From: Deltaproteobacteria bacterium
Lineage (GTDB): Bacteria > Desulfobacterota > GWC2-55-46
DNA: 64,000 nucleotides
Assembly (NCBI GenBank): GCA_016177845.1
Contig: JACOUO010000007.1
Span: 1-64,000, forward strand
Reading direction: 5' to 3'
The notes beneath the pieces were generated by a model. The model was not told the origin of the DNA, did no database searches, and saw only the letters and a program-made list of their open reading frames with translations. Within the stretch, counting starts at the first letter, position 1. Every line of letters starts with the position of its first letter. A program made the translations under genes and the position numbers. This document shows positions 8,243-15,819 of this stretch, piece by piece.

Positions 8243-8270
8243 ATTTTATTAAATAAATAAAGAATGTCAA
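8243..8270 (-). promoter_or_regulatory. Sigma-70 promoter of the SBBP gene
   Basis: TTGACA (8265-8270), a 16-bp spacer and TAAAAT (8243-8248) on the minus strand. Transcription should start near 8236, giving a ~120-nt leader that contains the attenuator. A small hairpin, AGCTG-ACGA-CGGCT (8217-8230), lies at the very start of the leader. Confidence 0.7.
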
Positions 8271-8516
8271 GTTTCAATGAATATCGCGAAACGAAAGCTT
8301 CTATCGGCAGAAGAATGAGGCGGCCACGATTCTACCTCAATCGGCGCATTCGTTATAATTTCGAGCGAGCGAGATACTGCGGGGTGGTTAATGATAGCTG
8401 GTTACAGTAATTCCTCCAAAAAGGCAATATTCTTAAAAGAAAACTTCTTTATCGGAAGCGCCAAAGGCGGATCATCCCTCCTTGTAACCGCTTGCTTCAA
8501 GACAGTAATTTAACAA

Positions 8517-9596
8517 CTACACGGCCTTTTTTTGAATCCAGCAGCCCGGGTCTGCCTTGAAGGGGCTGCCGGTCATAGCATAGGAGAGGCATTTGAGCCC
8601 ACCGGCGCACAAAGCCGAGTAGAGGCAGCTCTCGCATCCCTCCGAAGCGCGGCTGCGGTCTCTTAGCCTTTTAAATATTTCGCTATCGTTATACAGATCA
8701 GCAAGCGTTGCTTCTGTCAGGTTTCCCGCAGCTATCGGCAAGCGACGGCACGGATACAGGTCGCCGTTAGATTGTATCGTTATCAGCGAGTCCCCGGCGG
8801 TGCAGCGGTACGGCCTTTCTTCAGAAAAAAGAAACTGGAGCGCACGTTGCATGGAAACCTCGGTCCTGTTGAACAGGGTGAGAATGGAGCGGCCACGTGA
8901 GCGCTTCATGATTTCTAGGAACTCTTTGGTCTCAACGGGCGTAAGGGCCTGTGAGCGCATATGAGAGCCAGCGCCGGCAGGTATCAGGCGGTCCGCCCAA
9001 ACGCGGTCTACCTTAAGGCTGCGGCCGACAGCAGCGACTGCGCCGAATTCCCTATAGTTGGCCCTGTGTGCCGTGAATGAGACGAGGACCCTCAGCCCCT
9101 CTTTCTTCAGGTGCCTTATGGCCTCTACTGTCTTTGCATAGCTGCCTTTTCCCCGTATGCCGTCGTGCGTGGCTTCAACGCCTTCAAGGCTCACCTGCAC
9201 GAATTTCGGCCCCAGTGAACGCAGTCTTCCGGCTACTTTCTTATCGATGAGACTGCCGTTGGTAAGGATGGAAAAACTGAAGTCTTTTTTGTGCGCCCGA
9301 AATAATTCGAGTATCTCGAAAAAATCTTCTCTTGCAAACGGCTCACCCCCGCTGAGTGTGATGTGCCCGAAGCGTTTAGCCCCACCCTTCCATGTCTTGA
9401 GGAGCTCTATGTACTGGCAGATTATATTCATTATCATGTTGAATGAAAGCTCTGCCCCGGAGTAGCCCTCCTGATAACAATGCGCGCACCTCAAGTTGCA
9501 CCGCTCGGTTATATGCCACTGCAAAAGGAGCTGTCGGCCGTCTCCATCTTCATGGCAAGTGCCGCTCTGCCATGGAAATACTAATCTCCGCCACAT
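8517..9596 (-). CDS. Radical SAM/SPASM protein, candidate peptide or protein maturase
   Basis: The start is set at ATG 9596, nine bases after GGAGGAGG. An ATG at 9632 is possible but lies further inside the preceding gene. The ~359-residue protein carries the [4Fe-4S]/SAM motif ERCNLRCAHC (Cys33, 37, 40), the SAM-contact LSGGEPF, and a C-terminal SPASM domain with seven or more cysteines (YRCTAGDSLITIQ, DLYPCRRLPIAAGNL, EGCESCLYSALCAGGLKC, PGCW) for auxiliary clusters. This is the architecture of RiPP and enzyme-maturing radical SAM proteins. The gene overlaps by 16 bp the upstream gene, whose product ends in a Gly/Cys-only tail; the coupling suggests that tail as substrate. This partner assignment is inference. 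Confidence 0.85.
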   Translation of the reverse strand: MWRRLVFPWQSGTCHEDGDGRQLLLQWHITERCNLRCAHCYQEGYSGAELSFNMIMNIICQYIELLKTWKGGAKRFGHITLSGGEPFAREDFFEILELFRAHKKDFSFSILTNGSLIDKKVAGRLRSLGPKFVQVSLEGVEATHDGIRGKGSYAKTVEAIRHLKKEGLRVLVSFTAHRANYREFGAVAAVGRSLKVDRVWADRLIPAGAGSHMRSQALTPVETKEFLEIMKRSRGRSILTLFNRTEVSMQRALQFLFSEERPYRCTAGDSLITIQSNGDLYPCRRLPIAAGNLTEATLADLYNDSEIFKRLRDRSRASEGCESCLYSALCAGGLKCLSYAMTGSPFKADPGCWIQKKAV

Positions 9597-10477
9597 CCGC
9601 CGCACCCTCCTCCGGAGCATCCGCCTGAACAACCGCTACTGCCACCGCATCCGCCGGAGCATCCTGAGGTCCCTGTAGCGTTCCTCTTGAATGCTTCGCT
9701 GTATTGTGGATACAAAGAACTGACAGACAGATGTCCCGCGCCGTATAAAGCAACAAGGAATGCCGGGTCGACCCCTTCAGGCAAAGTCTGCCTCTTGAGC
9801 GTCCACCTGAAGCGCTCTCGCAGGTTTTTTAAATAATCGCGCCCAAGCCTGGTGAGGTGCTTCCTCTTTTTAAACATTAAAAAAAGAATGGCCTCCGAGA
9901 TTAAAAAGGATATCACGAGGAAGGCTACCGGCTTGCCATGTGTGACCCCGAGATAGAGCTTGAGCCCTCCCGGAACCGCAATCAGCGCCCCGAAGAACAG
10001 CGCTATCCGGTTCACGCCTCTTTGCTGAACTTTGCTTCTGAGGAGATGGCACCGTTCAAGCCCCGCCCTGACATTAACAAGATGTGCTTCGACCCTTGTC
10101 CTGAAACCCCTGTCCCTGAAAAGAACCTCTGGCGTGCGCGGGGTTGAAAGAAAAGCCAGTACCTCCGCGTCGAGTGCAGACAGCCCTTGAGGGCGGACTT
10201 TGCCCGCGTCGCGGACGCGCATCTTCTTTGTTTCATTTTCTACGAAAACCAGGCCCATTTTCATCAGGCTGAAAACCCTGGACCGGATGACCGAATTGAC
10301 CCCGCCCTGTAACACGGCTATAGCTACCGGGTCCAGACAAGCCCCCTCATCGAACGCATGAGAGGAAGAGCCGTCGGCATCAGTCAACAGCCTCATCAGG
10401 AAAATACAGAGCAGCGAAAAGGCTAAAAAGATCCAAATAAATACCGGCCCCGGTATCTGTCTTAAAAATTCAACCAT
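9581..10477 (-). CDS. Membrane protein with Gly/Cys/Ser-only C-terminal tail (TIGR04222-like)
   Basis: The protein has 298 residues. It has an N-terminal membrane segment (VFIWIFLAFSLLCIFLMRLL), a ~110-residue soluble domain (DPVAIAVLQGGVNSVIRS; LSALDAEVLAFL), a pair of membrane segments (IALFFGALIAVPGGLKLYL and PVAFLVISFLISEAILFLMF), a short helical domain, then a tail of ~30 residues made almost only of Gly, Cys and Ser with six Cys (GCSGGCGGSSGCSGGC and on). The arrangement matches what I recall of the TIGR04222 family. The tail is encoded by the DNA that contains the ribosome-binding site of the overlapping radical SAM gene. Function unknown; the tail looks like a modification or metal-binding target. 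Confidence 0.8.
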   Translation of the reverse strand: MVEFLRQIPGPVFIWIFLAFSLLCIFLMRLLTDADGSSSHAFDEGACLDPVAIAVLQGGVNSVIRSRVFSLMKMGLVFVENETKKMRVRDAGKVRPQGLSALDAEVLAFLSTPRTPEVLFRDRGFRTRVEAHLVNVRAGLERCHLLRSKVQQRGVNRIALFFGALIAVPGGLKLYLGVTHGKPVAFLVISFLISEAILFLMFKKRKHLTRLGRDYLKNLRERFRWTLKRQTLPEGVDPAFLVALYGAGHLSVSSLYPQYSEAFKRNATGTSGCSGGCGGSSGCSGGCSGGGCGGCGGD

Positions 10478-10720
10478 CTATATGCTTTCCTGTACTTAAT
10501 ATACTATTTACTGAACCGTCATATATTTTATCGTCTATAAAAAGTTTTTCTTTAAAGGGGGCTGGCAGGGCGGGAATTTTACTGGAGGGGAAAACTTGTC
10601 TTTAGAAGATTGACTTTACCCGTGGCCAAAATTGATCTTATCTTCCTTTCTGTTGTGGAGTGACCAGTCCGGGGCCAGATTAAACAAAAGGGTCAGCTAA
10701 AAACCGGCCCTCTTTTTATT

Positions 10721-10954
10721 CTAATTCATTGCGTGGGTTTCGCGGGAAAAGGTATTCAGGCCTCCTGGCCTTTAAAGCCTTCACACCCCACCAGAACATG
10801 TTGCCGCCGCGCACGATAGCGTATATGCCTGTTGCAATGGCGGCCATGCCCGCCATTGCAACAGAGGACATTACGAAGAGCCCTGCTGTTATTAGACCGG
10901 TTACATACTGAGTATATGAAGGGACAGAATATTCCTCGCAAAATCATACTCCAC
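10721..10954 (-). pseudogene. Frameshifted small membrane protein
   Basis: A minus-strand frame from ~10940 down to the stop at 10721 reads SVPSYTQYVTGLITAGLFV, a second hydrophobic stretch (MAGMAAIATGIYAIVRGG), NMFWWGVKALKARRPEYLFP and a stop. It has no start codon, but a GTG-initiated frame just upstream reads VEYDFARNILS and would join it after a single frameshift near 10930. It therefore looks like a broken ~77-residue two-helix membrane protein gene. A sequencing error or a frameshifting site are alternatives. Confidence 0.4.
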
Positions 10955-10974
10955 CTCTTCGATCTATTCGTAAT

Positions 10975-11260
10975 CTAACATATCGCATAATTAGGATCCA
11001 AATCTATGGCCCTACCGAGACCCGCATCGGCTTTGCTTTTTTCCCCTGTCTCCTTATAGGCCACAGAACGAACATAATAGGCATCAGCGTAATTCGGGTC
11101 CAGCTCAATAGCCCTCGTGCAATCAGCTATAGCATTGTAGTACTCTTTTTTACCAAGGCAAGCCGAGGCACGCTTGCCTATAAGTTTGCGGATTCAAGAC
11201 AATATTCACAGACCTGGTCAGGTCGTCTAAAGCCTTATCGAATAAGATTGTCTGAATATA
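10975..11260 (-). pseudogene. Frameshifted TPR-repeat protein remnant
   Basis: Two minus-strand frames each encode clear TPR sequence. FDKALDDLTRSVNIVLNPQT followed by YRQACLG is encoded at ~11245-11165; GKKEYYNAIADCTRAIELDP, then NYADAYYVRSVAYKETGEKS and RAIDLDPNYA, at ~11160-10978. A single frameshift near the A-run at 11150-11160 joins them. No start codon or upstream domain is seen, so this is a truncated, decaying end of a tetratricopeptide protein. The neighbouring frameshifted membrane gene shares its orientation, so an old operon is probably degrading here. Confidence 0.55.
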
Positions 11261-11265
11261 TGTTT

Positions 11266-11640
11266 TTTACGGGAGAGAGGCTGGATCTTAAAATCAGAAT
11301 CGGGCGAGAAGTGTCTCATCTTTCTTCATCCATCAGAGCTGTTCCTGCTATCGTGATGGTTCTTTAATGTGGCCAGTCGAAAAAGGCGCTTACAGTTGAA
11401 GAGCTTGATGAGCTGAACTAAGGATTGCAAAAAAAAAGAAAAACAAATATAATAACTTATAAAGTTTTGTTGCTTAAAATTCCGATGGAAGGATTAAGAA
11501 ATAAAAGAGAAAAGAGTTTTTAATTTTTTGCCCTTTATTCCCCCTGCGATAAAAACCCAATCACCTTCGTCTTCTGTTTTCTCTGTTTTTCTCTTTTCAC
11601 CTGAGCGCAATATCCTTCTCATTCCGTAAGGAAAAATATC
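11266..11640. other. Intergenic DNA without a recognisable gene
   Basis: An AT-rich stretch between the TPR remnant and the kinase gene with only short open frames. An A/G-rich tract near 11503-11515 has an inverted counterpart near 11588-11600; otherwise I see nothing. Confidence 0.4.
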
Positions 11641-11706
11641 CTGTTGACAAATGTAATCAGTAAAATCAAAAGGACCAATTTTTTATCTTAACCATGGAGA
11701 AAATCG

Positions 11707-13152
11707 TTGGATAAAGGAGAGCTGTTGCTTACAGCCGAACAAAAAATAACTGCGATTATGGATGGGACCTGCGAAGGTGTGACAATTATAGACAGGGACA
11801 TGAAAATCATCTGGGTGAATTCTGTCGCGGAATCGTGGCTGGGAGCGCTTAACGAAGTAAAAGGCTCATACTGTTACAGTATATATCGCAATAGAAATAA
11901 AATATGCAAAGATTGCCCGGTAGTAAAATCATTTAGGACAGGAAAGATTGAAAAAGCCGCAGAGTTCTCCTGTTCGTTAAAAGGAGGGAAAAAATACTTT
12001 GAGCTGGAGGCGTCCCCGATACGGAATGAAAAGGGAAAGGCGATAGCTGTAGCGATGGTCACCCATGACTTTACTAGAATACTTGAACTGGAAGATAAGT
12101 TTAAGGAGAGCAGCAGCAGGTTCAGGGCGATTATTGACGGTATTGGCGACGGAATATCAATAATAGACGAAGAGTTCAATATAAAAAGGGTTAACAAGGC
12201 TGTGCTTGGAATTTTCAATAAAAGTGACTTCTCGGAGGTCCTTGGAAGAAAATGCTATCAGCAATATTACAGCAAGAATGCTCCGTGCGACGACTGCCCT
12301 GCTCAGAGGACATTCCTTGAAGGCAAGAAAAGCTATTCTAAAAGAATATGGCGGGACGGCAAGGAAAAAAAGGTCTTCGATATTTCGACCTTTCCGATAA
12401 AGAACGGCGGAAATGTCAGCACAGTAATAGAGTGCTTCAGGGACATGACAGGAATGGTTAATCTTGAGGACCAACTGCTCCACTCCGAGCGGCTGGCGGG
12501 GGTCGGGGAGCTCGCGGCCGGAATCGCGCATGAATTAAGAAATCCTCTGAGCATTATAAGCAGCTCAATTCAGCTCTGCCTCAAGAAGCACGATGTGAAT
12601 GAGGATGTCAAGAGGCACCTGATGATAATCTGGAAAAATTCAGAGAACGCTAACAGGATCATCAGCGATCTGCTTGATTTCGCAAAGCCTTCCATTATGT
12701 CGCTCAAGCCCGGTAACATCAATAATGTGCTTCAAAGAGTCTGCAATCTGGTCCAAAGCCGCTGTGCCAAACAATCAATCAAGCTTAATAAGAAACTCCA
12801 GAAGACAATGCCCGAGATGATACTTGATGAAAAGAGGCTGGAGAGCTCTTTCATAAATTTCATCCTGAACTCAGTGGATGCGATGCCGGAAGGCGGAAAC
12901 CTTTTGGTAAAGGCATATCATGACCACAGGCAGGCGGAGATAGAGGTGAGCTTTTCAGATACGGGAAAGGGGATTCCCTCTGAAAACTTAGGCAGGATAT
13001 TTGACCCTTTCTTTACAACTAAGGCGAAAGGCACCGGGCTGGGCCTTTCAATAGCCCATAACGTCATCGTCTGCCATAAAGGCAAAATCGATGTGCAAAG
13101 CGAAATCAACAAGGGGACCACAATAACCATCAGGTTTCCCGCAAGCAAATAG
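11707..13152 (+). CDS. NtrB-like PAS-PAS sensor histidine kinase
   Basis: The start is TTG at 11707, with GGAG seven bases upstream; the nearby ATG at 11694 runs into a stop. The 481-residue soluble protein has two PAS domains (about residues 10-120 and 135-245). Each carries a C-x2-C pair in the same place (KICKDCPV and APCDDCPA), an unusual feature that could bind a metal or cluster or act as a redox switch. HisKA (AAGIAHELRNPLS, His275) and HATPase_c (NSVDAMPEGG, DTGKGIP, GTGLGLSIAHNV) follow. It is 4 bp from the sigma-54 activator gene downstream, so the two form an NtrB/NtrC-type system. Their position directly before the gas-vesicle operon suggests they control it. Confidence 0.9.
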   Translation: MDKGELLLTAEQKITAIMDGTCEGVTIIDRDMKIIWVNSVAESWLGALNEVKGSYCYSIYRNRNKICKDCPVVKSFRTGKIEKAAEFSCSLKGGKKYFELEASPIRNEKGKAIAVAMVTHDFTRILELEDKFKESSSRFRAIIDGIGDGISIIDEEFNIKRVNKAVLGIFNKSDFSEVLGRKCYQQYYSKNAPCDDCPAQRTFLEGKKSYSKRIWRDGKEKKVFDISTFPIKNGGNVSTVIECFRDMTGMVNLEDQLLHSERLAGVGELAAGIAHELRNPLSIISSSIQLCLKKHDVNEDVKRHLMIIWKNSENANRIISDLLDFAKPSIMSLKPGNINNVLQRVCNLVQSRCAKQSIKLNKKLQKTMPEMILDEKRLESSFINFILNSVDAMPEGGNLLVKAYHDHRQAEIEVSFSDTGKGIPSENLGRIFDPFFTTKAKGTGLGLSIAHNVIVCHKGKIDVQSEINKGTTITIRFPASK

Positions 13153-13156
13153 GTGC

Positions 13157-14542
13157 ATGATGGACGGCAAGAAAGAATTGATTTTGATAGTTGATGATAA
13201 TGAGGATATGTGTCAGGTGCTCACGGAGATCCTCGAATACGAGGGTTATGAAGTCATGGTATCAAAGGATGCAAAAGCAGCCTTAAAGGGGTTTCAGAAG
13301 AGGCGCCCTGAACTTGTCCTTCTCGATATGAAGCTCCCTGAGATGGATGGGTTTAAGGTGCTCGAAGAGATTAAAAAGATAAATAACGATTCGCTCGTAA
13401 TAATGCTCACTGCCTATGGTGAAGTGAAAAGCGCCGTGCGCGCCATGAAGCTCGGGGCTTATGATTATATAACCAAACCATTCAATAATGACGAGCTGCG
13501 AATAGTGATCAAGAAGGCGTTGGATGCTGGACGGCTTGTGAAAGAAGTCGCTGACTTGAAGAAAAGGCTTGAGGACCGCTTGCCCGGACAGGAGCTGAAA
13601 GGGGAGTCCCCTAAATTCTGCCATGTCCTTAAACAGGTAAAGACGATAGCGCCTACAAATATAACGGTAATACTTCAGGGAGAGAGCGGAACGGGCAAGG
13701 AAGTAATCGCCAGAATGATACATGCTGAAAGCCTGAGAAAAGAGATGCCCTTTATTGCCATCGACTGCGGGACTCTGCCGGAGACTTTGGCTGAAAGTGA
13801 GCTTTTCGGGTATGAAAAGGGCGCATTCACCGGAGCAGACTGCCGCAAGGAAGGCCAGTTTGAAATGGCAAAAGGCGGAACTTTGTTTTTAGATGAGATC
13901 ACAAACCTATCGGATTCTGTACAAGCCAAGCTCCTGCGTGTGATACAGGAGAGAAAGATCCATCATCTGGGAGGCAAAAAGGATATTGAGATCGATGTCA
14001 GGATAGTGGTCGCCACAAACCTTGATTTTGCCGCAGAGGTAAATAAAGGCAGCTTCAGGGCAGACCTCTACCACAGGCTCAATGAGTTCTCTATAGAAAT
14101 ACCGCCGCTCAGGGAAAGGCAAGAAGATATAATGCCGCTTGCGCTCCATTTTCTGGATGAGGCTAACCGGGAATTCAAGAAGGAAATAAAAGGGATTTCC
14201 AATGAAACGGTAAAGATTCTTCTGGATTATAAATGGCCGGGGAATATAAGAGAAATGAGGAATGTCATCAGAAAAGCCGTTGTCCTGACCGACTCCGACC
14301 GGATAATGTCTTCGATTCTGCCGTCAATGAAAACAGATAATTCGTTTGATCAGGGCTGTCAGCAGGTCCTTGATAACGGAACATCTCTTAAGGAATTAAA
14401 GGGCAAATTGACAAGGGACCTTGAACGGCAAGTAATTGAAAAGGCTCTTGAGCAGGCCAAGAACAATAAGTCGCAGGCAGCAAGAATACTTAAAATAGAC
14501 CGGATGACCCTTTACTCGAAGATGAAGGCCTTCGGGCTTTAA
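13157..14542 (+). CDS. NtrC-family sigma-54-dependent response regulator
   Basis: The 461 residues comprise a receiver domain (phospho-acceptor Asp57 in VLLDMKLPEMDGF, Lys in YITKPF), a central AAA+ domain with Walker A GESGTGKE and an intact GAFTGA loop (EKGAFTGADC) that contacts sigma-54, Walker B TLFLDEI, and a C-terminal Fis-type HTH (NNKSQAARILKIDRMTLYSK). It therefore binds upstream of -24/-12 promoters and drives open-complex formation by ATP hydrolysis. It is followed by a terminator and then by a clear sigma-54 promoter in front of gvpA, its most likely target. Translation could begin at either of two adjacent ATG codons. Confidence 0.95.
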   Translation: MMDGKKELILIVDDNEDMCQVLTEILEYEGYEVMVSKDAKAALKGFQKRRPELVLLDMKLPEMDGFKVLEEIKKINNDSLVIMLTAYGEVKSAVRAMKLGAYDYITKPFNNDELRIVIKKALDAGRLVKEVADLKKRLEDRLPGQELKGESPKFCHVLKQVKTIAPTNITVILQGESGTGKEVIARMIHAESLRKEMPFIAIDCGTLPETLAESELFGYEKGAFTGADCRKEGQFEMAKGGTLFLDEITNLSDSVQAKLLRVIQERKIHHLGGKKDIEIDVRIVVATNLDFAAEVNKGSFRADLYHRLNEFSIEIPPLRERQEDIMPLALHFLDEANREFKKEIKGISNETVKILLDYKWPGNIREMRNVIRKAVVLTDSDRIMSSILPSMKTDNSFDQGCQQVLDNGTSLKELKGKLTRDLERQVIEKALEQAKNNKSQAARILKIDRMTLYSKMKAFGL

Positions 14543-14561
14543 AGTGTATGTCTCTCCTTAC

Positions 14562-14594
14562 AGAGTGTAGAGCCTCCGCTACACTCTTTTTTTT
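14562..14594 (+). terminator. Terminator after the NtrC-like regulator
   Basis: A 9-bp stem AGAGTGTAG / CTACACTCT with an 8-nt loop and eight T residues. It separates the two-component genes from the gas-vesicle operon. Confidence 0.9.
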
Positions 14595-14688
14595 ATTTCA
14601 CTTCTAAAATCAATCAGACCATAAGCCCAAAAAAAACGACCACGCAGGAAACAAAGGGTTTGTCTCAAATATGAAGATGAAATCCATT

Positions 14689-14704
14689 TGGCATGTATGT
14701 TGCT
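14689..14704 (+). promoter_or_regulatory. Sigma-54 (-24/-12) promoter of the gas-vesicle operon
   Basis: TGGCATGTATGTTGCT fits the sigma-54 consensus TGGCACG-N4-TTGCW with one mismatch and exact spacing between the GG and GC. Transcription should start near 14715, giving a ~50-nt leader before gvpA. The gene immediately upstream encodes a GAFTGA-type sigma-54 activator. Its binding sites should lie at about 14596-14688, where I see only a weak dyad (TTTGTCTCAAA). Confidence 0.8.
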
Positions 14705-14764
14705 TTGTATATAGTACAAAGCCGTTAAGGTCTTTTAATCCAAAAAAGAGAGGAGGTGAGCTAT

Positions 14765-14980
14765 ATGGCAGTCGAGAAGAACATGGCTTCTTCCAGCCTC
14801 GTAGAGGTAGTGGACAGGATCCTTGACAAGGGCATCGTTATAGATGCATGGGCAAGGGTATCGCTTGTAGGTATCGAGCTTTTGGCGATAGAAGCGAGAG
14901 CAGTATGTTCGTCTGTTGAGACCTTCCTGAAATATGCCGAAGCAATAGGTCTTACAGCGACAGAGTCAGCAACAGCGTAA
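14765..14980 (+). CDS. gvpA: Gas vesicle major structural protein GvpA
   Basis: The start is ATG 14765, eight bases after a perfect AGGAGG; the frame is open from a GTG at 14756 but that codon lies inside the Shine-Dalgarno. The 71-residue protein has the GvpA core: an N-terminal helix [18 protein letters not shown], a beta-hairpin [18 protein letters not shown] and a C-terminal helix [14 protein letters not shown]. It assembles into the ribbed gas-permeable shell. It is the first gene of the cluster, with the best ribosome-binding site, as expected for the most abundant product. A short spacer with a stable hairpin follows. Confidence 0.96.
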   Translation: MAVEKNMASSSLVEVVDRILDKGIVIDAWARVSLVGIELLAIEARAVCSSVETFLKYAEAIGLTATESATA

Positions 14981-14985
14981 CAGGT

Positions 14986-15001
14986 TCTCGCGAAAGCGAG
15001 A
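14986..15001 (+). other. GNRA hairpin downstream of gvpA
   Basis: TCTCGC-GAAA-GCGAGA: a perfect 6-bp stem closed by a GAAA tetraloop, 6 bases after the gvpA stop and without a T-tract. It probably protects the gvpA message from 3' decay so that gvpA mRNA exceeds that of the distal genes, rather than acting as a terminator. This role is inference. Confidence 0.55.
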
Positions 15002-15127
15002 GATCTCGGGCGCATCCTTTGGGTGATAGAGGCACTTTTTCTAAGCCCCCCTATCAAGAAGGCCTTAAGCATGCTCTGGAGATCTCGTCCATTATCTTAA
15101 ATCCAAAACACTGCAAGGGGAAGATTT

Positions 15128-15763
15128 ATGGTACATCCCGATTATATTAGCTCAGGGCTTGAAATCGTCGAATCTTACGAAAAGAGATTAAAGATTATTA
15201 TGGACCTCATAAATGAGGCTGCAGGTTTTGTTGATGAATATACCTCGGAACAGGATTCCATGCTGATGAGCCTCAGGCAGATTCTTGCGAAAAAGGAAAA
15301 CCTTAGAAAGAAGGACTTCGATACGCATATTGAGTGCATACTGAGACACAGGGAGGAGATGAGGGCGGAGCTGAAGGAGACTTTTGGCGTCCTGTGGAAA
15401 GAAGAAGGGGAAATAGTAAAAAGGCTCAAAGATATTTTTATAAAAGGCGCTCCGAAGGATTTCGAATCCATTAAAAATGAATATATTCCGCATATGAGGG
15501 AAAGGGAAGGGGCAGTTGCGAGATTTATAATGAGACTGCAGATTGACCAGGCTGAATTGTCCGCTGAGCTCAATGAGCTTCTTTCAAAAGGCGAGAACCT
15601 GCGCTTAAAGGACTTCAGAAAAGCCATAAAGGAATTTAAGTTTCTGCAGCATGGAGAAAGTAATCGCGCAGCAAAGATCGTTGAGAATTTTGAAAAGATA
15701 AGGATGGATATCATGGGGCAATGGCATAACCTCTGCTCCGTATATGAAAAGAGCGCAGTATAA
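15128..15763 (+). CDS. Coiled-coil protein of the gas-vesicle cluster, internally duplicated
   Basis: I do not recognise the family. The 211 residues are almost wholly helical and charged, without signal peptide or membrane segment. Two similar halves are visible: ILAKKENLRKKDFDTHIE in the first and LLSKGENLRLKDFRKAIKEF in the second, each followed by a helix with HREE/HGES and then a Phe-ending segment. AAGGGG stands seven bases before the ATG. It lies between gvpA and gvpN, where accessory shell or regulatory proteins such as GvpC occur in other species. A structural or scaffold role is plausible but unproven. Confidence 0.8.
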   Translation: MVHPDYISSGLEIVESYEKRLKIIMDLINEAAGFVDEYTSEQDSMLMSLRQILAKKENLRKKDFDTHIECILRHREEMRAELKETFGVLWKEEGEIVKRLKDIFIKGAPKDFESIKNEYIPHMREREGAVARFIMRLQIDQAELSAELNELLSKGENLRLKDFRKAIKEFKFLQHGESNRAAKIVENFEKIRMDIMGQWHNLCSVYEKSAV

Positions 15764-15819
15764 CTTTTGTCATTTCAGGCATCGCATCAAATCACAAGAG
15801 CTTTAACAAGGAGGGAGCC

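Noticed and set aside
8400-8500. GGTTACA ... TGTAACC inverted repeat of about 95 bp after the radical SAM gene
   Set aside because: Only 7 bp of end similarity and no consistent stem inside; too weak to call a mobile element or RNA.
10690-10720. AGGGTC ... GGCCCT hairpin with T-tract as a plus-strand terminator
   Set aside because: The stem is 6 bp with a wobble, and there is no plus-strand gene upstream to end.
11644-11662. TTGACA ... TAAAAT upstream of the NtrB-like kinase as a promoter
   Set aside because: The spacer is only 11 bp, too short for a working sigma-70 promoter.
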